Below the pieces are notes generated by a model. The model was given only the letters and a program-made list of their open reading frames with translations. It made no database searches and was not told the origin of the DNA. The position numbers were made by a program, and so were the translations under genes. From Thiotrichales bacterium (GTDB lineage: Bacteria; Pseudomonadota; Gammaproteobacteria; Thiomicrospirales; Thiomicrospiraceae), in the NCBI GenBank assembly GCA_016938655.1, contig JAFGUG010000099.1, forward strand, positions 1-64,000: 64,000 nucleotides of DNA, read 5' to 3'. Positions 30,055-40,997 of the stretch are shown piece by piece; the stretch's first letter is position 1; every line of letters starts with the position of its first letter.

Positions 30055-32016
30055 CTAGTGAAGCTTAGGTTCACCATTGTCGGCAACTTTATCATCACCA
30101 CTTAGGTCATCTGAAACATTTTCGCTCAAATCAGAAGCGTCAATCGCCTCTTCGCCTTTCAAATCTTTATTTTCATCAGAATCCGACTCTTGCCAATCTT
30201 TTGGTTGACCTGCGGGACGTCCTTCCATGATATTTTTAATCTGATCAGCATCAATTGTCTCATACTGCATTAAAGCTTCTGTCATTAACTCAAGTTCGTT
30301 TGCACGCTCTTTAAGAATATCCGACGCCCGCTTGTAGTTACGATCAATAATAGCCCGGATTTCTTGGTCAATTTGCTTAGAAATCTCACCAGAAACATTC
30401 GCATTACGAGAAGATCCCATAAAGCTACCGTTATCATCTTCTTCGTACATTAATGGCGGTAAATTATCAGACAAACCCCATTTAGTAACCATGTTACGAG
30501 CAATACTGGTTGCACGTTCAATATCATTACTTGCACCGGTTGTAACTAAGTCAGGTCCATAAATTTGCTCTTCCGCAATTCGACCACCATACAAACTTGA
30601 GAGCTGACTCTCAAGCTTTTGCTTACTATAACTGTAACTATCTTCTTCAGGAAGATACATGGTCACACCTAAGGCACGCCCACGCGGCATAATACTGACT
30701 TTGTATACTGGATCATGCTCAGGAACAAGGTAGCCTACAATCGCATGCCCTGCTTCATGATAAGCTGTCATTTTACGCTCTTTCTCGTTCATGACCATAC
30801 TCTTACGCTCGACACCCATAAGAATTTTATCTTTTGCTTTTTCAAAGTGCTTCTGTGTGACTAACTTCTCATTCCCACGAGCTGCAAATAACGCTGCCTC
30901 GTTTACTAAGTTAGCTAAATCCGCACCTGAAAAACCTGGTGTTCCACGCGCAATAACTGCAGGCTTAACATCATCAGACAGTGGTACTTTACGCATATGG
31001 ACTTTCAAAATCTGTTCACGACCACGAATGTCTGGAAGACCCACACTCACTTGACGATCAAAACGTCTTGGGCGTAATAATGCTGAGTCTAATACGTCGG
31101 CACGGTTTGTTGCCGCAATAACAATAATACCCTCATTACCTTCGAAACCATCCATCTCTACCAACAACTGGTTAAGCGTCTGTTCACGCTCATCGTTACC
31201 ACCGCCCATGCCTGAACCACGACTACGACCAACTGCATCAATTTCATCGATAAAAATGATACAAGGTGCATGAGCCTTAGCCTGTTCAAACATATCGCGA
31301 ACACGTGACGCACCAACACCCACAAACATTTCTACAAAATCAGAACCAGAAATCGTAAAGAAAGGTACTTTGGCCTCACCCGCTATCGCTTTCGCTAATA
31401 ACGTTTTACCTGTACCAGGAGGACCTACCATTAAAACGCCACGCGGAACATTCCCACCAAGATTTTGATACTTGCTTGGATCTCTAAGGAAATCAACAAT
31501 CTCACCCACTTCTTCTTTAGCTTCATCGGCACCAGCGACATCATCTAAAGTCACTTTAACTTCATCACCAGCAAGCATTTTTGCTTTGCTCTTGCCAAAT
31601 GACATTGGACCGCCTTTACCACCGACACCGCCGCCCATCGACTTCATAAAGAATAGCCATACACCAATGAGCAACAACATTGGGAACCAAGAGATAAAGA
31701 TTTGCATCAAAACGCTTTGCTCTTCAGGCGCACTGGCAGAGACAGTCACACGATTATCTAATAAATCGCCCATTAATCCGGGATCGCCAGGGTTGTATGT
31801 CACAAAGGAGCCGCCGCTCACATTCACACCACGGATAGTTTGCCCTTCAATACTCACCTTGCTGACTTGGCCTTGATGAACCTGTTCAATAAAATCTGAA
31901 TAGTCCATTCGGCTCGAGCTTTGTTGAGCCTTACTACTAAAATGATTGAAAACAGAGAGCATAATCATTGCTACTACTGTCCAGACCAACACATTTTTTA
32001 ACATATCATTCTTCAT
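30055..32016 (-). CDS. ftsH: ATP-dependent zinc metalloprotease FtsH
   Basis: 653 residues, a membrane-anchored AAA+ protease that degrades misfolded membrane proteins and regulators. Two membrane helices flank a short periplasmic part (about 8-26 and 107-124). Walker A GPPGTGKT is at 198-205, Walker B FIDEID at 255-260, and the zinc site HEAGH at 420-424. In the second region of homology the usual RPGRFDRQ reads RPRRFDRQ (about 315-322): both Arg residues are kept but the Gly between them is Arg. The C-terminal tail is acidic and Ser-rich. It lies 99 bp after rlmE. Confidence 0.97.
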   Translation of the reverse strand: MKNDMLKNVLVWTVVAMIMLSVFNHFSSKAQQSSSRMDYSDFIEQVHQGQVSKVSIEGQTIRGVNVSGGSFVTYNPGDPGLMGDLLDNRVTVSASAPEEQSVLMQIFISWFPMLLLIGVWLFFMKSMGGGVGGKGGPMSFGKSKAKMLAGDEVKVTLDDVAGADEAKEEVGEIVDFLRDPSKYQNLGGNVPRGVLMVGPPGTGKTLLAKAIAGEAKVPFFTISGSDFVEMFVGVGASRVRDMFEQAKAHAPCIIFIDEIDAVGRSRGSGMGGGNDEREQTLNQLLVEMDGFEGNEGIIVIAATNRADVLDSALLRPRRFDRQVSVGLPDIRGREQILKVHMRKVPLSDDVKPAVIARGTPGFSGADLANLVNEAALFAARGNEKLVTQKHFEKAKDKILMGVERKSMVMNEKERKMTAYHEAGHAIVGYLVPEHDPVYKVSIMPRGRALGVTMYLPEEDSYSYSKQKLESQLSSLYGGRIAEEQIYGPDLVTTGASNDIERATSIARNMVTKWGLSDNLPPLMYEEDDNGSFMGSSRNANVSGEISKQIDQEIRAIIDRNYKRASDILKERANELELMTEALMQYETIDADQIKNIMEGRPAGQPKDWQESDSDENKDLKGEEAIDASDLSENVSDDLSGDDKVADNGEPKLH

Positions 32017-32115
32017 GAGCGACCTTTAGATCAAATTACTGAATTTGGATATGAAATATACCATAATTCTTTATTAAAAATTTTTATGATTCATTGAATT
32101 TCTATATTGAAACGA

Positions 32116-32733
32116 TTACTTTTTACCACGCGCCAAAAGATAAATTTCTTTACTCCTCGGCCTCGATGCTTTGGGTTTTCGGGTAATAACCTTAGAGTAC
32201 TTACCTTTAAGGTTACGTAACAATTCATCGTAACCTTCTCCCTGAAAGACTTTCATCAGAAGATCACCGTTAGGTTTAAGAACTTGTTCTGCAAGCTCTA
32301 CACACAATTCTACCAAATACATGGCTCGAGGAATATCAACCCCTTTATTTCCACTCATATTAGGTGCCATATCTGACATTACAACATCCACATCACGACC
32401 ACCTAAAGAAGACAACAAAGCATCGTAGACCTCATCCTCTCTGAAGTCACCTTGAATAAAAGTCACACCCGCAAAAGGTTCAACAGGAAGAATATCTAAC
32501 GCAAAAACCTCACCACTCCTTCCAACCTTGTGCGTTGTCCATTGCGACCAACCGCCGGGTGCTGCACCTAAGTCAACGACACACATACCCGGCTTAAACA
32601 GTTGATCTTTATCATCAATCTCTTGAAGCTTATAAACAGCACGTGAGCGCCACCCTTCTTGTTTAGCCAAGTTAACATAATGGTCATCAAAATGTTCTTT
32701 TAGCCATCCTGCACTCGATTTACTTCTCGCCAT
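32116..32733 (-). CDS. rlmE: 23S rRNA 2'-O-methyltransferase RlmE (FtsJ/RrmJ)
   Basis: 205 residues. It methylates the 2'-OH of U2552 in the ribosomal A-loop. The SAM motif VDLGAAPGGWSQ begins at about residue 53. The K-D-K-E catalytic set fits K35, D121, K161 and E196. The order rlmE-ftsH matches E. coli, and yhbY is divergent upstream in the same way. Confidence 0.96.
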   Translation of the reverse strand: MARSKSSAGWLKEHFDDHYVNLAKQEGWRSRAVYKLQEIDDKDQLFKPGMCVVDLGAAPGGWSQWTTHKVGRSGEVFALDILPVEPFAGVTFIQGDFREDEVYDALLSSLGGRDVDVVMSDMAPNMSGNKGVDIPRAMYLVELCVELAEQVLKPNGDLLMKVFQGEGYDELLRNLKGKYSKVITRKPKASRPRSKEIYLLARGKK

Positions 32734-32794
32734 TTATTTTTTTCTACTACAATATGCGTTAATTAATTTAATAGTCACTAATTTGGAACTTTCA

Positions 32795-33103
32795 ATGAGT
32801 CAACCTGAAAAACTTACTATCAACCAAAAGAAATACCTAAGAGGTATTGCACACGGTTTAAATCCAATGATTATTATTGGTGCCAATGGCGTCACAGAAA
32901 GCCTTATGGCTGAACTTGAGAGCACGCTGAGCCACCATGAAATACTAAAAATTAAAATGGCTTCTGCGGAACGTGAAGATCGTAAAGCAATTGTTGAACA
33001 CATCGTTAAAGAGACCGGTGCGTTACTGGTTCAAACCATTGGTAAGGTTTGTGTCATCTATCGCCAAAATGAAGAGTCTGAACTGCCTCTCCCGAAGAAG
33101 TAA
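32795..33103 (+). CDS. yhbY: YhbY-type CRM-domain RNA-binding protein
   Basis: 102 residues from ATG 32795, with a TTG four codons upstream rejected. The whole protein is a CRS1-YhbY (CRM) domain, with LRGIAHGLNPMIIIGANGVT and the following helix-strand pattern. Homologues associate with pre-50S ribosomal particles. It is divergent from rlmE with 61 bp between starts, the same arrangement as in E. coli. Confidence 0.92.
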   Translation: MSQPEKLTINQKKYLRGIAHGLNPMIIIGANGVTESLMAELESTLSHHEILKIKMASAEREDRKAIVEHIVKETGALLVQTIGKVCVIYRQNEESELPLPKK

Positions 33104-33120
33104 ATCTCAGACCTCAGTTA

Positions 33121-33159
33121 TAACGGTAACAGTTTCTTAACACTTAACCCTTACCGTTA
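33121..33159. terminator. Inverted repeat between convergent yhbY and metZ
   Basis: TAACGGTAA and TTACCGTTA form a 9-bp stem with a 21-base loop. No strong T-run follows on either strand, so its terminator role is uncertain. Confidence 0.4.
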
Positions 33160-33164
33160 TTCAT

Positions 33165-34343
33165 TCAGATCAACTGATCCAACCCTCTCGCCAAATCTCG
33201 TTTAATATCTTCAACAGACTCAAGCCCGACTGAAATACGCACTAAATTATCTGTAATGCCGGCTTTCAAACGATCAGCAGCTTCAACTCGACAATGCGTT
33301 GTCGTAGCTGGATGGGTAATACTGGTTTTCACATCACCTAAATTAGCGGTAATTGAAAGTATTTGCGTATTATCAATCACCAACCAGGCCTGCTCTTTTT
33401 CACCTTTCACTCGAAAACTCACTAATCCCCCACCACCGGACTGCTGTTTACAAGCAAGATCGTATTGTGGATGTGAGGCTAAACCTGGATGAAAGACTTG
33501 TTCAACAGCCGGATGATCAGACAACCACTCAGCTAAAGCTAGCGCGTTTTTAAAGTGCGCAGCCATTCTAATCGGTAAGGTTTCTAGACCTTTCAAAAAT
33601 ATCCAAGCATTAAAGGGACTCATCGATGGCCCTGCTGTGCGCATAAAGCCTCGAACCTCCTCTCCCACTAACTCGTGTGAACCGACAACCGCACCACCAA
33701 TGCCTCTGCCCTGACCATCTAGAAACTTAGTCGCGGAATGAATAACAATGTCTGCACCCTGTTCAAGTGGACGCTGTAATACGGGTGTACAAAAGCAGTT
33801 ATCAACCACCACTAGACAGTCGTGCTGTTTAGCTAGGTTAGAAATCGCTTCTAGATCTGCAATTTCCGTTAACGGATTGGAGGGGGTTTCTAAAAAGAAC
33901 GCTTTAGTCGTTGGTCGTATCGCCTGTTGCCACTCGGAAAGATCGGTTTGTGAAACAAACGTGACCTCTAACCCAAACTTTTCTAAATACTTAGTAAATA
34001 GAACTTTGGTTGTACCAAACACACTTCTTGAGGAAACAATATGATCCCCCGTTTTACAAAGCGCCATGAAAGTCGATAATATCGCAGACATACCAGAGGC
34101 AGTCCCAACACAGGCCTCACCACCTTCCATTGCTGCCAAACGATTTTCAAACGCACGTACGGTTGGGTTGGTAAAGCGAGAATACACATTGCCTTTCTCT
34201 TCACCACTAAAACGAGCTGCAGCTTGCGCTGCTGAGTTGTATCGAAAACTAGAAGTAGGAAAAATAGCTTCACTATTCTCTTGCTCTCCAGTCTGCTCAT
34301 AACCCGCTCTGATCGCTAGCGTTTCAATATCAAATTCTTGCAT
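33165..34343 (-). CDS. metZ: O-succinylhomoserine sulfhydrylase
   Basis: 392 residues of the Cys/Met-metabolism PLP enzyme family. It makes homocysteine from O-succinylhomoserine and sulfide. YSRFTNPTV (about 54-62) and PLP Lys K206 in SATKFLDGQG are present, as is the GGxVVG context. Assignment to MetZ rather than MetB or MetC rests on similarity and on synteny: purF-metZ is the Pseudomonas order. A near-match of the repeat (33383-33394) encodes the EQAWLV stretch. Confidence 0.9.
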   Translation of the reverse strand: MQEFDIETLAIRAGYEQTGEQENSEAIFPTSSFRYNSAAQAAARFSGEEKGNVYSRFTNPTVRAFENRLAAMEGGEACVGTASGMSAILSTFMALCKTGDHIVSSRSVFGTTKVLFTKYLEKFGLEVTFVSQTDLSEWQQAIRPTTKAFFLETPSNPLTEIADLEAISNLAKQHDCLVVVDNCFCTPVLQRPLEQGADIVIHSATKFLDGQGRGIGGAVVGSHELVGEEVRGFMRTAGPSMSPFNAWIFLKGLETLPIRMAAHFKNALALAEWLSDHPAVEQVFHPGLASHPQYDLACKQQSGGGGLVSFRVKGEKEQAWLVIDNTQILSITANLGDVKTSITHPATTTHCRVEAADRLKAGITDNLVRISVGLESVEDIKRDLARGLDQLI

Positions 34344-34384
34344 CTACCTTAAAACCTATTCCACTTTATTGACGTAAATCGCCA

Positions 34385-35902
34385 TTAGTTACCGTTGTGA
34401 ATCCCAACAGGTTCTTGACCCGATGCTTGCTTTGAAGTCTGAGCATCATCATTACGGGCATCATCAATCGATGCAAGATATTCAGGTGTAATGTCACCTG
34501 TTGCATAAATACCGCTAAAACAAGACGTATCAAACTTATTAATACGATCGTTACCCGCACTGACCGCTTCTACCAAATCATCCAAGTCTTGATAAATTAA
34601 CTTATCCGCTCCAATGTATTCTGCAACCTCTTCAACGGTGCGACCATTTGCCACCAATTCACTTGGAGAAGGCATATCAATACCGTAAACATAAGGGTAA
34701 CGAACTGGAGGCGCGGCAGAAGCAAAGTACACTTTATTTGCACCGGCTTGACGAGCCATGTCCACAATTTCACCCGATGTGGTACCACGTACGATAGAGT
34801 CATCAACCAGAAGGACATTTTTACCTTCAAACTCTAGCTCGATAGGATTTAGCTTTTGTCGAACCGACTTTTTACGTTGCTGTTGCCCAGGCATAATAAA
34901 TGTTCGGCCAATGTAACGGTTTTTCATTAACCCTTCACGGTATGGAATTTCTAATTTTTTGGCTAGCTCTAAAGCCGATGTTCGGCTGGTATCTGGAATC
35001 GGCATAACTACGTCAATATCGTGATCTGGCCAGTCACGCAAAATTTTATCGGCTAATTTCTCCCCCATACGCAAACGTGACTTGTAGACAGAGATATCAT
35101 CAATCATCGAATCTGGACGTGCAAAATAGACAAATTCAAAAATACACGGTGAATACTGTGGGTTTTCAGCACATTGCTGGAAGAATATTTTGCCATCTTC
35201 AGTAATCACAACCGCTTCGCCAGGCTCTAAATCTTTCTCTAACTCAAAACCTAACCCGCTTAAAGCGACCGATTCAGATGCTACAATATAATCTGTGCCA
35301 GATTCAGTCACACGCTTACCAACAACGGCGGGTCTTAGGCCATAAGGATCACGGAAAGCAACCACACCAATATTGGCAATCACGCCGACCGCCGCATACC
35401 CACCACGAGCTCGTTTATGCACTTGACGAATGGCATTGAAAACATCGTTATGATCAATTTGAAGTTTCTTTTGCGCCATCAATTCGTGGGCAAAAACATT
35501 CAGGAGTACTTCAGAGTCAGAGTTGGTGTTTAGGTGGCGTAAATCTTGGCGATATAATTCGTTACTTAACTGTTCAGCATTGGTTAAGTTTCCGTTATGC
35601 CCCATTGCAATACCGTATGGCGAATTTACATAAAACGGTTGAGCTTCGGCACTTGAAGAAGAACCCGCTGTAGGATAACGAACATGACCAATCCCCATAT
35701 TGCCATGAAGATCACGCATGTGGCGGGTTCGGAAAACATCTTTAACCATACCGTTGTCTTTACGCTGATAAAATCGTCCTTTTTCACAAGTCACGATACC
35801 GGCCGCATCTTGACCTCGATGCTGTAACACCGTTAAAGCGTCATAAATTTCCTGGTTAACCGGATTATCACTAACAGATACAATACCAACAATACCACAC
35901 AT
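34385..35902 (-). CDS. purF: Amidophosphoribosyltransferase
   Basis: 505 residues. It catalyses the first committed step of purine synthesis, PRPP plus glutamine to phosphoribosylamine. Cys2 after Met1 (MCGIVGIVS) is the class II amidotransferase nucleophile. [15 protein letters not shown] is the PRPP loop. In Pseudomonas cvpA precedes purF; here the 108 bp upstream holds no cvpA. It is followed by metZ after 41 bp. Confidence 0.97.
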   Translation of the reverse strand: MCGIVGIVSVSDNPVNQEIYDALTVLQHRGQDAAGIVTCEKGRFYQRKDNGMVKDVFRTRHMRDLHGNMGIGHVRYPTAGSSSSAEAQPFYVNSPYGIAMGHNGNLTNAEQLSNELYRQDLRHLNTNSDSEVLLNVFAHELMAQKKLQIDHNDVFNAIRQVHKRARGGYAAVGVIANIGVVAFRDPYGLRPAVVGKRVTESGTDYIVASESVALSGLGFELEKDLEPGEAVVITEDGKIFFQQCAENPQYSPCIFEFVYFARPDSMIDDISVYKSRLRMGEKLADKILRDWPDHDIDVVMPIPDTSRTSALELAKKLEIPYREGLMKNRYIGRTFIMPGQQQRKKSVRQKLNPIELEFEGKNVLLVDDSIVRGTTSGEIVDMARQAGANKVYFASAAPPVRYPYVYGIDMPSPSELVANGRTVEEVAEYIGADKLIYQDLDDLVEAVSAGNDRINKFDTSCFSGIYATGDITPEYLASIDDARNDDAQTSKQASGQEPVGIHNGN

Positions 35903-36010
35903 AGGGTTTCTCTCTTTTCAATCAATGTGAAGGTTCTCAACCATACTCTTGTAACAGAGAAAGCCAAAAACAAATCTTTTATCGTTTAAAATCAATATTC
36001 GGAAATAGTG

Positions 36011-36661
36011 CTATTTTACCTGTACTATTTTCGATTGGGTGCGAATCGCCTTATCAATTTTTATTTTATCTTTTTCAGCCAAAGCCCTACTTGAGTATGG
36101 CCCTGTTCTCACTGAAAACGTTTTTGATTTAGGAAACTCTTTTATCCAAACCTCATACTTATCATCTAACTGACCCAATACTTTATTGGCGTCTTTAATC
36201 TCTTTTGTTGCATAAACCATCACCAACCATTGGCCAACTTTGACCCTTGGGGCCGGTTCAACAGGCGCAACCACATTAGGTGCTTTCACGCTTGGTGGTT
36301 TTGCGCTCGATGCTTTTAACTCTGGCTCGGATGATTTATCAAGCAAACTGCTTTCAGCTGCTTGTCGACTTGATTCAACCACAACACTGGGAGCTTTAAT
36401 TGGGTTAGGAGATTGATTCTCTGGCTGAGCAGGTTCATCACGTGACTCTGTTTGAACCATAGGTTTGGTTGGCAACACATAGGCTTGGTAAACCACCGGA
36501 CTGTCGGATTTGGCATCTGTAGTGCGTTCGCTCTCAGGCTTAAAATTAACTGGGTTGCTGTACCATGTTGGCACAATCACAATCAATAACAGCAACCAAA
36601 TTATTGCACCGGTAATTCTGAATCTACTGACGTCATCCATGGTTTGCTTATCTTCTTCCAT
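36011..36661 (-). CDS. SPOR-domain membrane protein (DedD-like)
   Basis: 216 residues. A membrane helix at about 17-33 follows a short cytoplasmic N-terminus. A Pro/Ser/Lys-rich linker leads to a C-terminal SPOR domain (about 140-216, VGQWLVMVYATKE through VRTGPYSSRALAEKDK). Such proteins bind glycan denuded of stem peptides at the division septum. The gene position after folC is that of dedD in E. coli. Its ATG abuts the folC stop (TAGATG). An alternative start is the ATG at 36640. Confidence 0.82.
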   Translation of the reverse strand: MEEDKQTMDDVSRFRITGAIIWLLLLIVIVPTWYSNPVNFKPESERTTDAKSDSPVVYQAYVLPTKPMVQTESRDEPAQPENQSPNPIKAPSVVVESSRQAAESSLLDKSSEPELKASSAKPPSVKAPNVVAPVEPAPRVKVGQWLVMVYATKEIKDANKVLGQLDDKYEVWIKEFPKSKTFSVRTGPYSSRALAEKDKIKIDKAIRTQSKIVQVK

Positions 36662-38008
36662 CTATAACCAATCACGATTATTTAGCGCCGTTAAGGTTTG
36701 CGATACCGTAAAAAAAGAACCCCAAACAAGTACGGGCATCGTCTTATCATTTGCCGCCTGCACGACTGCGGTTTGGATGCTCTCAAGTGTCACGATTTTG
36801 CTTTCACAGACCCCAGCCGAGATTAATAAATCCTTTAATGCCATGACCGAAGTAGCGCGAGGAATCGCTAAATCGGCGACAAACCAAGTATCAACAAAAG
36901 GCTTGAGTTTTTCTACCATTGGCAAGCTGTCTTTGTCACTTAATACGGAAAAAATGGCTTGGTATGTCTGGCGCGAACGACTCTGTGCTAAATAGTCAGC
37001 CAGCACTTCGGCAGACTGCGGATTATGCGCCACATCAATTAACCAGGCCTGCTCATTAATATTTAACAACTGTAAACGTCCGGGATGCGAAGTCATCCTT
37101 AATCCGTTACAAACCGCATCAAACGACACCGGCAAAGTCGCCTGCACCTTGGCTAACAACGCCAATACGCCTGCGGCATTTTGTAATTGAAAATCGCCCT
37201 GCAAAGACGGCAGAGGTAACGTTCTACCCTGAAATTCTGGCCAATTTAAATCCACAGCCTCCGCCTTAAATGAAACAGACCAACCCTCTCCAAGCGCTTG
37301 CGCACTTTGACAGGCCTGCTGATTTTGTACAAATTCAAAATCTCGTCCCAAAAAAGTGAACGGAACTTGATGAATTTTAGCGTATTCAGTGAGACTTTCT
37401 GGCGGGTTAGGATCGGAACAAACAGCGGGTTTACCAGAGCGTGTTATCCCGGCTTTTTCAGTCGCAATGACCGAACGATCATTACCTAACCACTCAACGT
37501 GATCGACATCTATCGCGCAAATCAAAGCGGCATCCGCATCGACTAAATTTACCGCATCTAAACGGCCACCCAAACCAACCTCTAAAACGGCTACATCAAC
37601 TTGCTTGTGCTTGAATATGAGTAATGCCGCTAACGTTGAAAATTCAAAATAGGTTAGCTTGGTATCACCACGTGACAGTTCAATCTCAAGAAACGCATCC
37701 ACAATCTCTTGGTCTGAAACCATCTTTCCATTAATTTGAATACGCTCGTTATAGCGCAGAATGTGTGGGGAGGTGTAGGTACCGACGCAATAGTTAGCCG
37801 AATCCAAAATCGACGATAACATGGCAACACTTGACCCTTTGCCATTCGTGCCTGCAACACTTATTACAAATGGAGCAGGCCTGCTAACTTTCAGCTTTTT
37901 AGCTATTTTAGAGACACGTGCTAACCCCATATCAATCTCTTGGGCATGCAGTGACAATAGCCAATCGATCCAAACTTGTAGTCCTGAATCTCTTGAGGGG
38001 TGATTCAT
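36662..38008 (-). CDS. folC: Bifunctional folylpolyglutamate synthase / dihydrofolate synthase
   Basis: 448 residues of the Mur ligase family, which ligates Glu to dihydropteroate and extends folate tails. The ATP loop GTNGKGSS is at 53-60, YTSPHILRYNERI follows, and the conserved DVAHNP lies in the C-terminal half. The gene carries one exact repeat (37874-37885, coding VSRPA next to the ATP loop) and two near-matches (37042 and 37309, coding NEQAWL and QQACQ). It lies after accD and before the SPOR gene. Confidence 0.95.
   Translation of the reverse strand: MNHPSRDSGLQVWIDWLLSLHAQEIDMGLARVSKIAKKLKVSRPAPFVISVAGTNGKGSSVAMLSSILDSANYCVGTYTSPHILRYNERIQINGKMVSDQEIVDAFLEIELSRGDTKLTYFEFSTLAALLIFKHKQVDVAVLEVGLGGRLDAVNLVDADAALICAIDVDHVEWLGNDRSVIATEKAGITRSGKPAVCSDPNPPESLTEYAKIHQVPFTFLGRDFEFVQNQQACQSAQALGEGWSVSFKAEAVDLNWPEFQGRTLPLPSLQGDFQLQNAAGVLALLAKVQATLPVSFDAVCNGLRMTSHPGRLQLLNINEQAWLIDVAHNPQSAEVLADYLAQSRSRQTYQAIFSVLSDKDSLPMVEKLKPFVDTWFVADLAIPRATSVMALKDLLISAGVCESKIVTLESIQTAVVQAANDKTMPVLVWGSFFTVSQTLTALNNRDWL
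37874..37885. repeat. Exact copy of the AGCAGGCCTGCT palindrome (inside folC)
   Basis: Right flank AACTTTC, identical to the intergenic copy at 1117. On the coding strand it reads Val-Ser-Arg-Pro-Ala. Confidence 0.85.
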
Positions 38009-38037
38009 AAAGTTACTTTATCAACGTCGATAGAAAC

Positions 38038-38079
38038 AAAAAAACCTTGAGGAATAAGCCGCTGCCACTCATCAAGGTC
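38038..38079 (-). terminator. Probable terminator after accD
   Basis: On the minus strand ACCTTGA pairs with TCAAGGT across a 21-base loop, followed by a run of T. It lies between accD and folC. Confidence 0.5.
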
Positions 38080-38087
38080 TTAGAAAA

Positions 38088-38942
38088 TTAAGCGGGCTTT
38101 TTTAAAAGCATGCTACAAATACTAGACAATTCATTCGTCAATTCATGGCGATGAATAATACGGTCAATCGCGCCATGCTCTAATAAGAACTCACTGCGTT
38201 GAAAACCTTCCGGTAATTTTTCACGAACGGTTTGCTCAATAACACGAGGTCCAGCAAAACCAATTAAGGCTTTTGGCTCAGCGACATTAATATCACCCAA
38301 CATCGCAAAACTGGCTGAGACGCCACCCATGGTTGGGTCCGTTAACACCGATACAAAGGGCAAGCCTTTGGCACGTAAACGACCCAAAGCGGCACTGGTT
38401 TTAGCCATCTGCATCAACGAGAACAAGGCTTCTTGCATACGTGCCCCACCACTGGCTGAAAACACAATTAAAGGTGCTTTCAGCTCAATCGCAGCATTTA
38501 CGGCACGCACAAACTTTTCGCCCATGACCGAGCCCATTGAGCCGCCCATAAATTTAAATTCAAACGCACCCGCCACAACCTCTAAACCATTAATGGTGCC
38601 TGTAGCCGTGATAAACGAGTCTTTTTCATTCGTCGCCTTTTGAGCTTGCGAAAGCCGATCTTTGTATTTTTTAATGTCTTTAAACTTTAAGCGATCAACA
38701 GGTGAAACGTTTGTTGAAATTTCTTGAAACGAGTTCTCGTCAAAAAATGCCAACAGTCGTTCACGACCACCTAAACGCATATGGTGTTCACACTTAGGAC
38801 ACACCTCTTTGTTGCGCTTAACTTCTGAACGATAAAGCGTGCTTTCACACTTTGGACATTTAGTCCACAACCCTTCAGGCACAGAACTTTTGCGCTCTGT
38901 TACTTGCTTAATACTTGGTAAAATCTTCTCAAACCAGTTCAT
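38088..38942 (-). CDS. accD: Acetyl-CoA carboxylase carboxyltransferase subunit beta
   Basis: 284 residues. It carries carboxyl transfer from biotin to acetyl-CoA with AccA, giving malonyl-CoA for fatty acid synthesis. The N-terminal zinc ribbon uses C29, C32, C48 and C51. The crotonase-like domain follows, with [15 protein letters not shown] and the oxyanion region [11 protein letters not shown]. Located between trpA (3 bp after it) and folC. Confidence 0.97.
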   Translation of the reverse strand: MNWFEKILPSIKQVTERKSSVPEGLWTKCPKCESTLYRSEVKRNKEVCPKCEHHMRLGGRERLLAFFDENSFQEISTNVSPVDRLKFKDIKKYKDRLSQAQKATNEKDSFITATGTINGLEVVAGAFEFKFMGGSMGSVMGEKFVRAVNAAIELKAPLIVFSASGGARMQEALFSLMQMAKTSAALGRLRAKGLPFVSVLTDPTMGGVSASFAMLGDINVAEPKALIGFAGPRVIEQTVREKLPEGFQRSEFLLEHGAIDRIIHRHELTNELSSICSMLLKKPA

Positions 38943-38945
38943 AGT

Positions 38946-39782
38946 TTACTCCTGGGTTTTTAGTGCATCTGCACGATCAATCGCAGATCGGAATTCGGTC
39001 ATCTTCTCGCTCAATGCCAGCTCGATTTCATATAAGTCCTTGTCGTGATTGGCTTCAATAATACTCACCAAAGTAGAACCCACAATCACCGCATCACCAA
39101 GTTGCGCCATCTTAAAAGCCATTTCACCATCACGAATACCAAATCCAATTCCAATCGGGAGGTCAATTTTTTCACGGATACGTGCAATTTGGGTGGTCAC
39201 ATCATCAACATCCAGCTCTTTCGAACCTGTCACCCCTTTCAGAGATACGTAGTACACAAAGCCACTGCCCTTCTCACTAACTGCTGCTAAACGGCTATCC
39301 GGGGTAGTCGGTGAAACCAAAAATACACGATCAAGCTCATGACTCTTTAAGGCATCTAAATACCCCATACTCTCTTCAGGCGGCATGTCTACGGTTAATA
39401 CTGCATCCACACCAACCGACATCGCGGCTTCGGAAAAACGTTCATAACCAGAGGCTTCAATAGGATTTAAATACCCCATCAAGATAACCGGCGTTTCGGC
39501 ATCCGCCATACGAAACTCTCTGACCATCTCTAATACATCGTCCAAGCTGACATTATGCGCTAAGGCACGTTCAACTGCTTTTTGAATAACTGGGCCGTCG
39601 GCCATTGGATCCGAGAAAGGCACACCTAACTCTAACATATCCGCCCCTTTATTCACTAGACGGTGCATTAACGCAACGGTTGCGCCAGGACGTGGATCAC
39701 CTGCTGTGATGTAAGGAATTAACGCGGTTTTACCTTGCGCTTTTAGTTCTGCGAATGTCTCTTCAATTCTACCCATTTCCAT
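38946..39782 (-). CDS. trpA: Tryptophan synthase alpha subunit
   Basis: 278 residues. It cleaves indole 3-glycerol phosphate and passes indole to TrpB. Catalytic E51 and D62 lie in ELGVPFSDPMADGP. The phosphate-binding GFGI and GSTLV segments are present at the C-terminal side. An AGGA 7 bases upstream favours ATG 39782 over the ATG two codons later. Confidence 0.97.
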   Translation of the reverse strand: MEMGRIEETFAELKAQGKTALIPYITAGDPRPGATVALMHRLVNKGADMLELGVPFSDPMADGPVIQKAVERALAHNVSLDDVLEMVREFRMADAETPVILMGYLNPIEASGYERFSEAAMSVGVDAVLTVDMPPEESMGYLDALKSHELDRVFLVSPTTPDSRLAAVSEKGSGFVYYVSLKGVTGSKELDVDDVTTQIARIREKIDLPIGIGFGIRDGEMAFKMAQLGDAVIVGSTLVSIIEANHDKDLYEIELALSEKMTEFRSAIDRADALKTQE

Positions 39783-39791
39783 AATTCAATC

Positions 39792-40997
39792 CTAAAAGTC
39801 AAAACCTTCAATTTGTGCAATCGTATTCATATCTTTATCACCACGACCTGATAGATTGATGATAATAGTTTGATCCTTACGCATAGTGGGTGCGAGTTTA
39901 GTGGCATAAGCCAAAGCATGACTCGACTCTAATGCTGGGATAATGCCCTCAAAACGCGTCAAATCTCTAAACCCTTGCAACGCTTCTTCATCATCAATCG
40001 CCACATAGTTAACACGACCAATGTCTTTTAACCAAGCGTGTTCAGGGCCGACACCCGGGTAATCTAGGCCTGCTGAAATCGAGTGCGTACCTAAGATTTG
40101 ACCGTTTTTATCTTGCATTAAGTAAGTACGGTTACCGTGTAAAACACCGGGAGTGCCTTTGCATAAAGGCGCGGCATGCTGCCCGGTTTCTAAACCATGA
40201 CCAGCGGGCTCTACACCATAAATTTTAACCTCTTCATCGGGTAAAAACTTATGGAACAAACCAATCGCATTAGACCCACCACCCACGCATGCAATTAGGG
40301 CATCGGGTAATTTACCCTCTTTTTCTAAAATCTGACGACGTGACTCTTCACCAATCACCGCTTGGAAATCACGTACCATCGCAGGATAAGGGTGCGGACC
40401 AGAGACGGTTCCAATGATGTAAAAGGTGTCGTCAACATTGGTTACCCAGTCACGCATCGCTTCGTTTAAGGCGTCTTTTAACGTTCTTGAACCTGACTCA
40501 ACTGCCACCACTTTGGCACCCAGCATCTTCATTCGTAAAACGTTTGGCGCTTGGCGAACCACATCATCTGCGCCCATGTAAACCACACACTCCAACCCTA
40601 ATCGAGCCGCAACGGTCGCACTGGCCACACCGTGTTGACCGGCTCCAGTCTCAGCAATAATTCGGGTTTTACCTAAACGCTTGGCTAACAGCGCCTGACC
40701 AATGGTATTGTTGACCTTGTGTGCGCCAGTATGATTTAAGTCTTCACGCTTTAAATAGATTCTTGCCCCGCCCAAAGATTCAGACCAACGTTGTGCATAA
40801 TACAAAGGCGTTGGACGACCCACATAATCGCGTAGGTCATCGGCAATCTCATTTAAGAAATCTGAATCATTCTTTACACTTTCATATTCATTACTTAACT
40901 GCTCTAAGGCAGCCATTAAGGTCTCTGGGGCAAAAATACCACCATAAGGTCCGAAATGTCCGCTCTTATCTGGGAACTTTGAAAAATCTGTTGTCAT
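39792..40997 (-). CDS. trpB: Tryptophan synthase beta subunit
   Basis: 401 residues. It condenses indole with serine through PLP. PLP Lys K94 is in [22 protein letters not shown] binds the PLP phosphate. [11 protein letters not shown] holds the conserved Glu. The start overlaps the trpF stop by 4 bases, giving trpF-trpB-trpA coupling. Confidence 0.98.
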   Translation of the reverse strand: MTTDFSKFPDKSGHFGPYGGIFAPETLMAALEQLSNEYESVKNDSDFLNEIADDLRDYVGRPTPLYYAQRWSESLGGARIYLKREDLNHTGAHKVNNTIGQALLAKRLGKTRIIAETGAGQHGVASATVAARLGLECVVYMGADDVVRQAPNVLRMKMLGAKVVAVESGSRTLKDALNEAMRDWVTNVDDTFYIIGTVSGPHPYPAMVRDFQAVIGEESRRQILEKEGKLPDALIACVGGGSNAIGLFHKFLPDEEVKIYGVEPAGHGLETGQHAAPLCKGTPGVLHGNRTYLMQDKNGQILGTHSISAGLDYPGVGPEHAWLKDIGRVNYVAIDDEEALQGFRDLTRFEGIIPALESSHALAYATKLAPTMRKDQTIIINLSGRGDKDMNTIAQIEGFDF

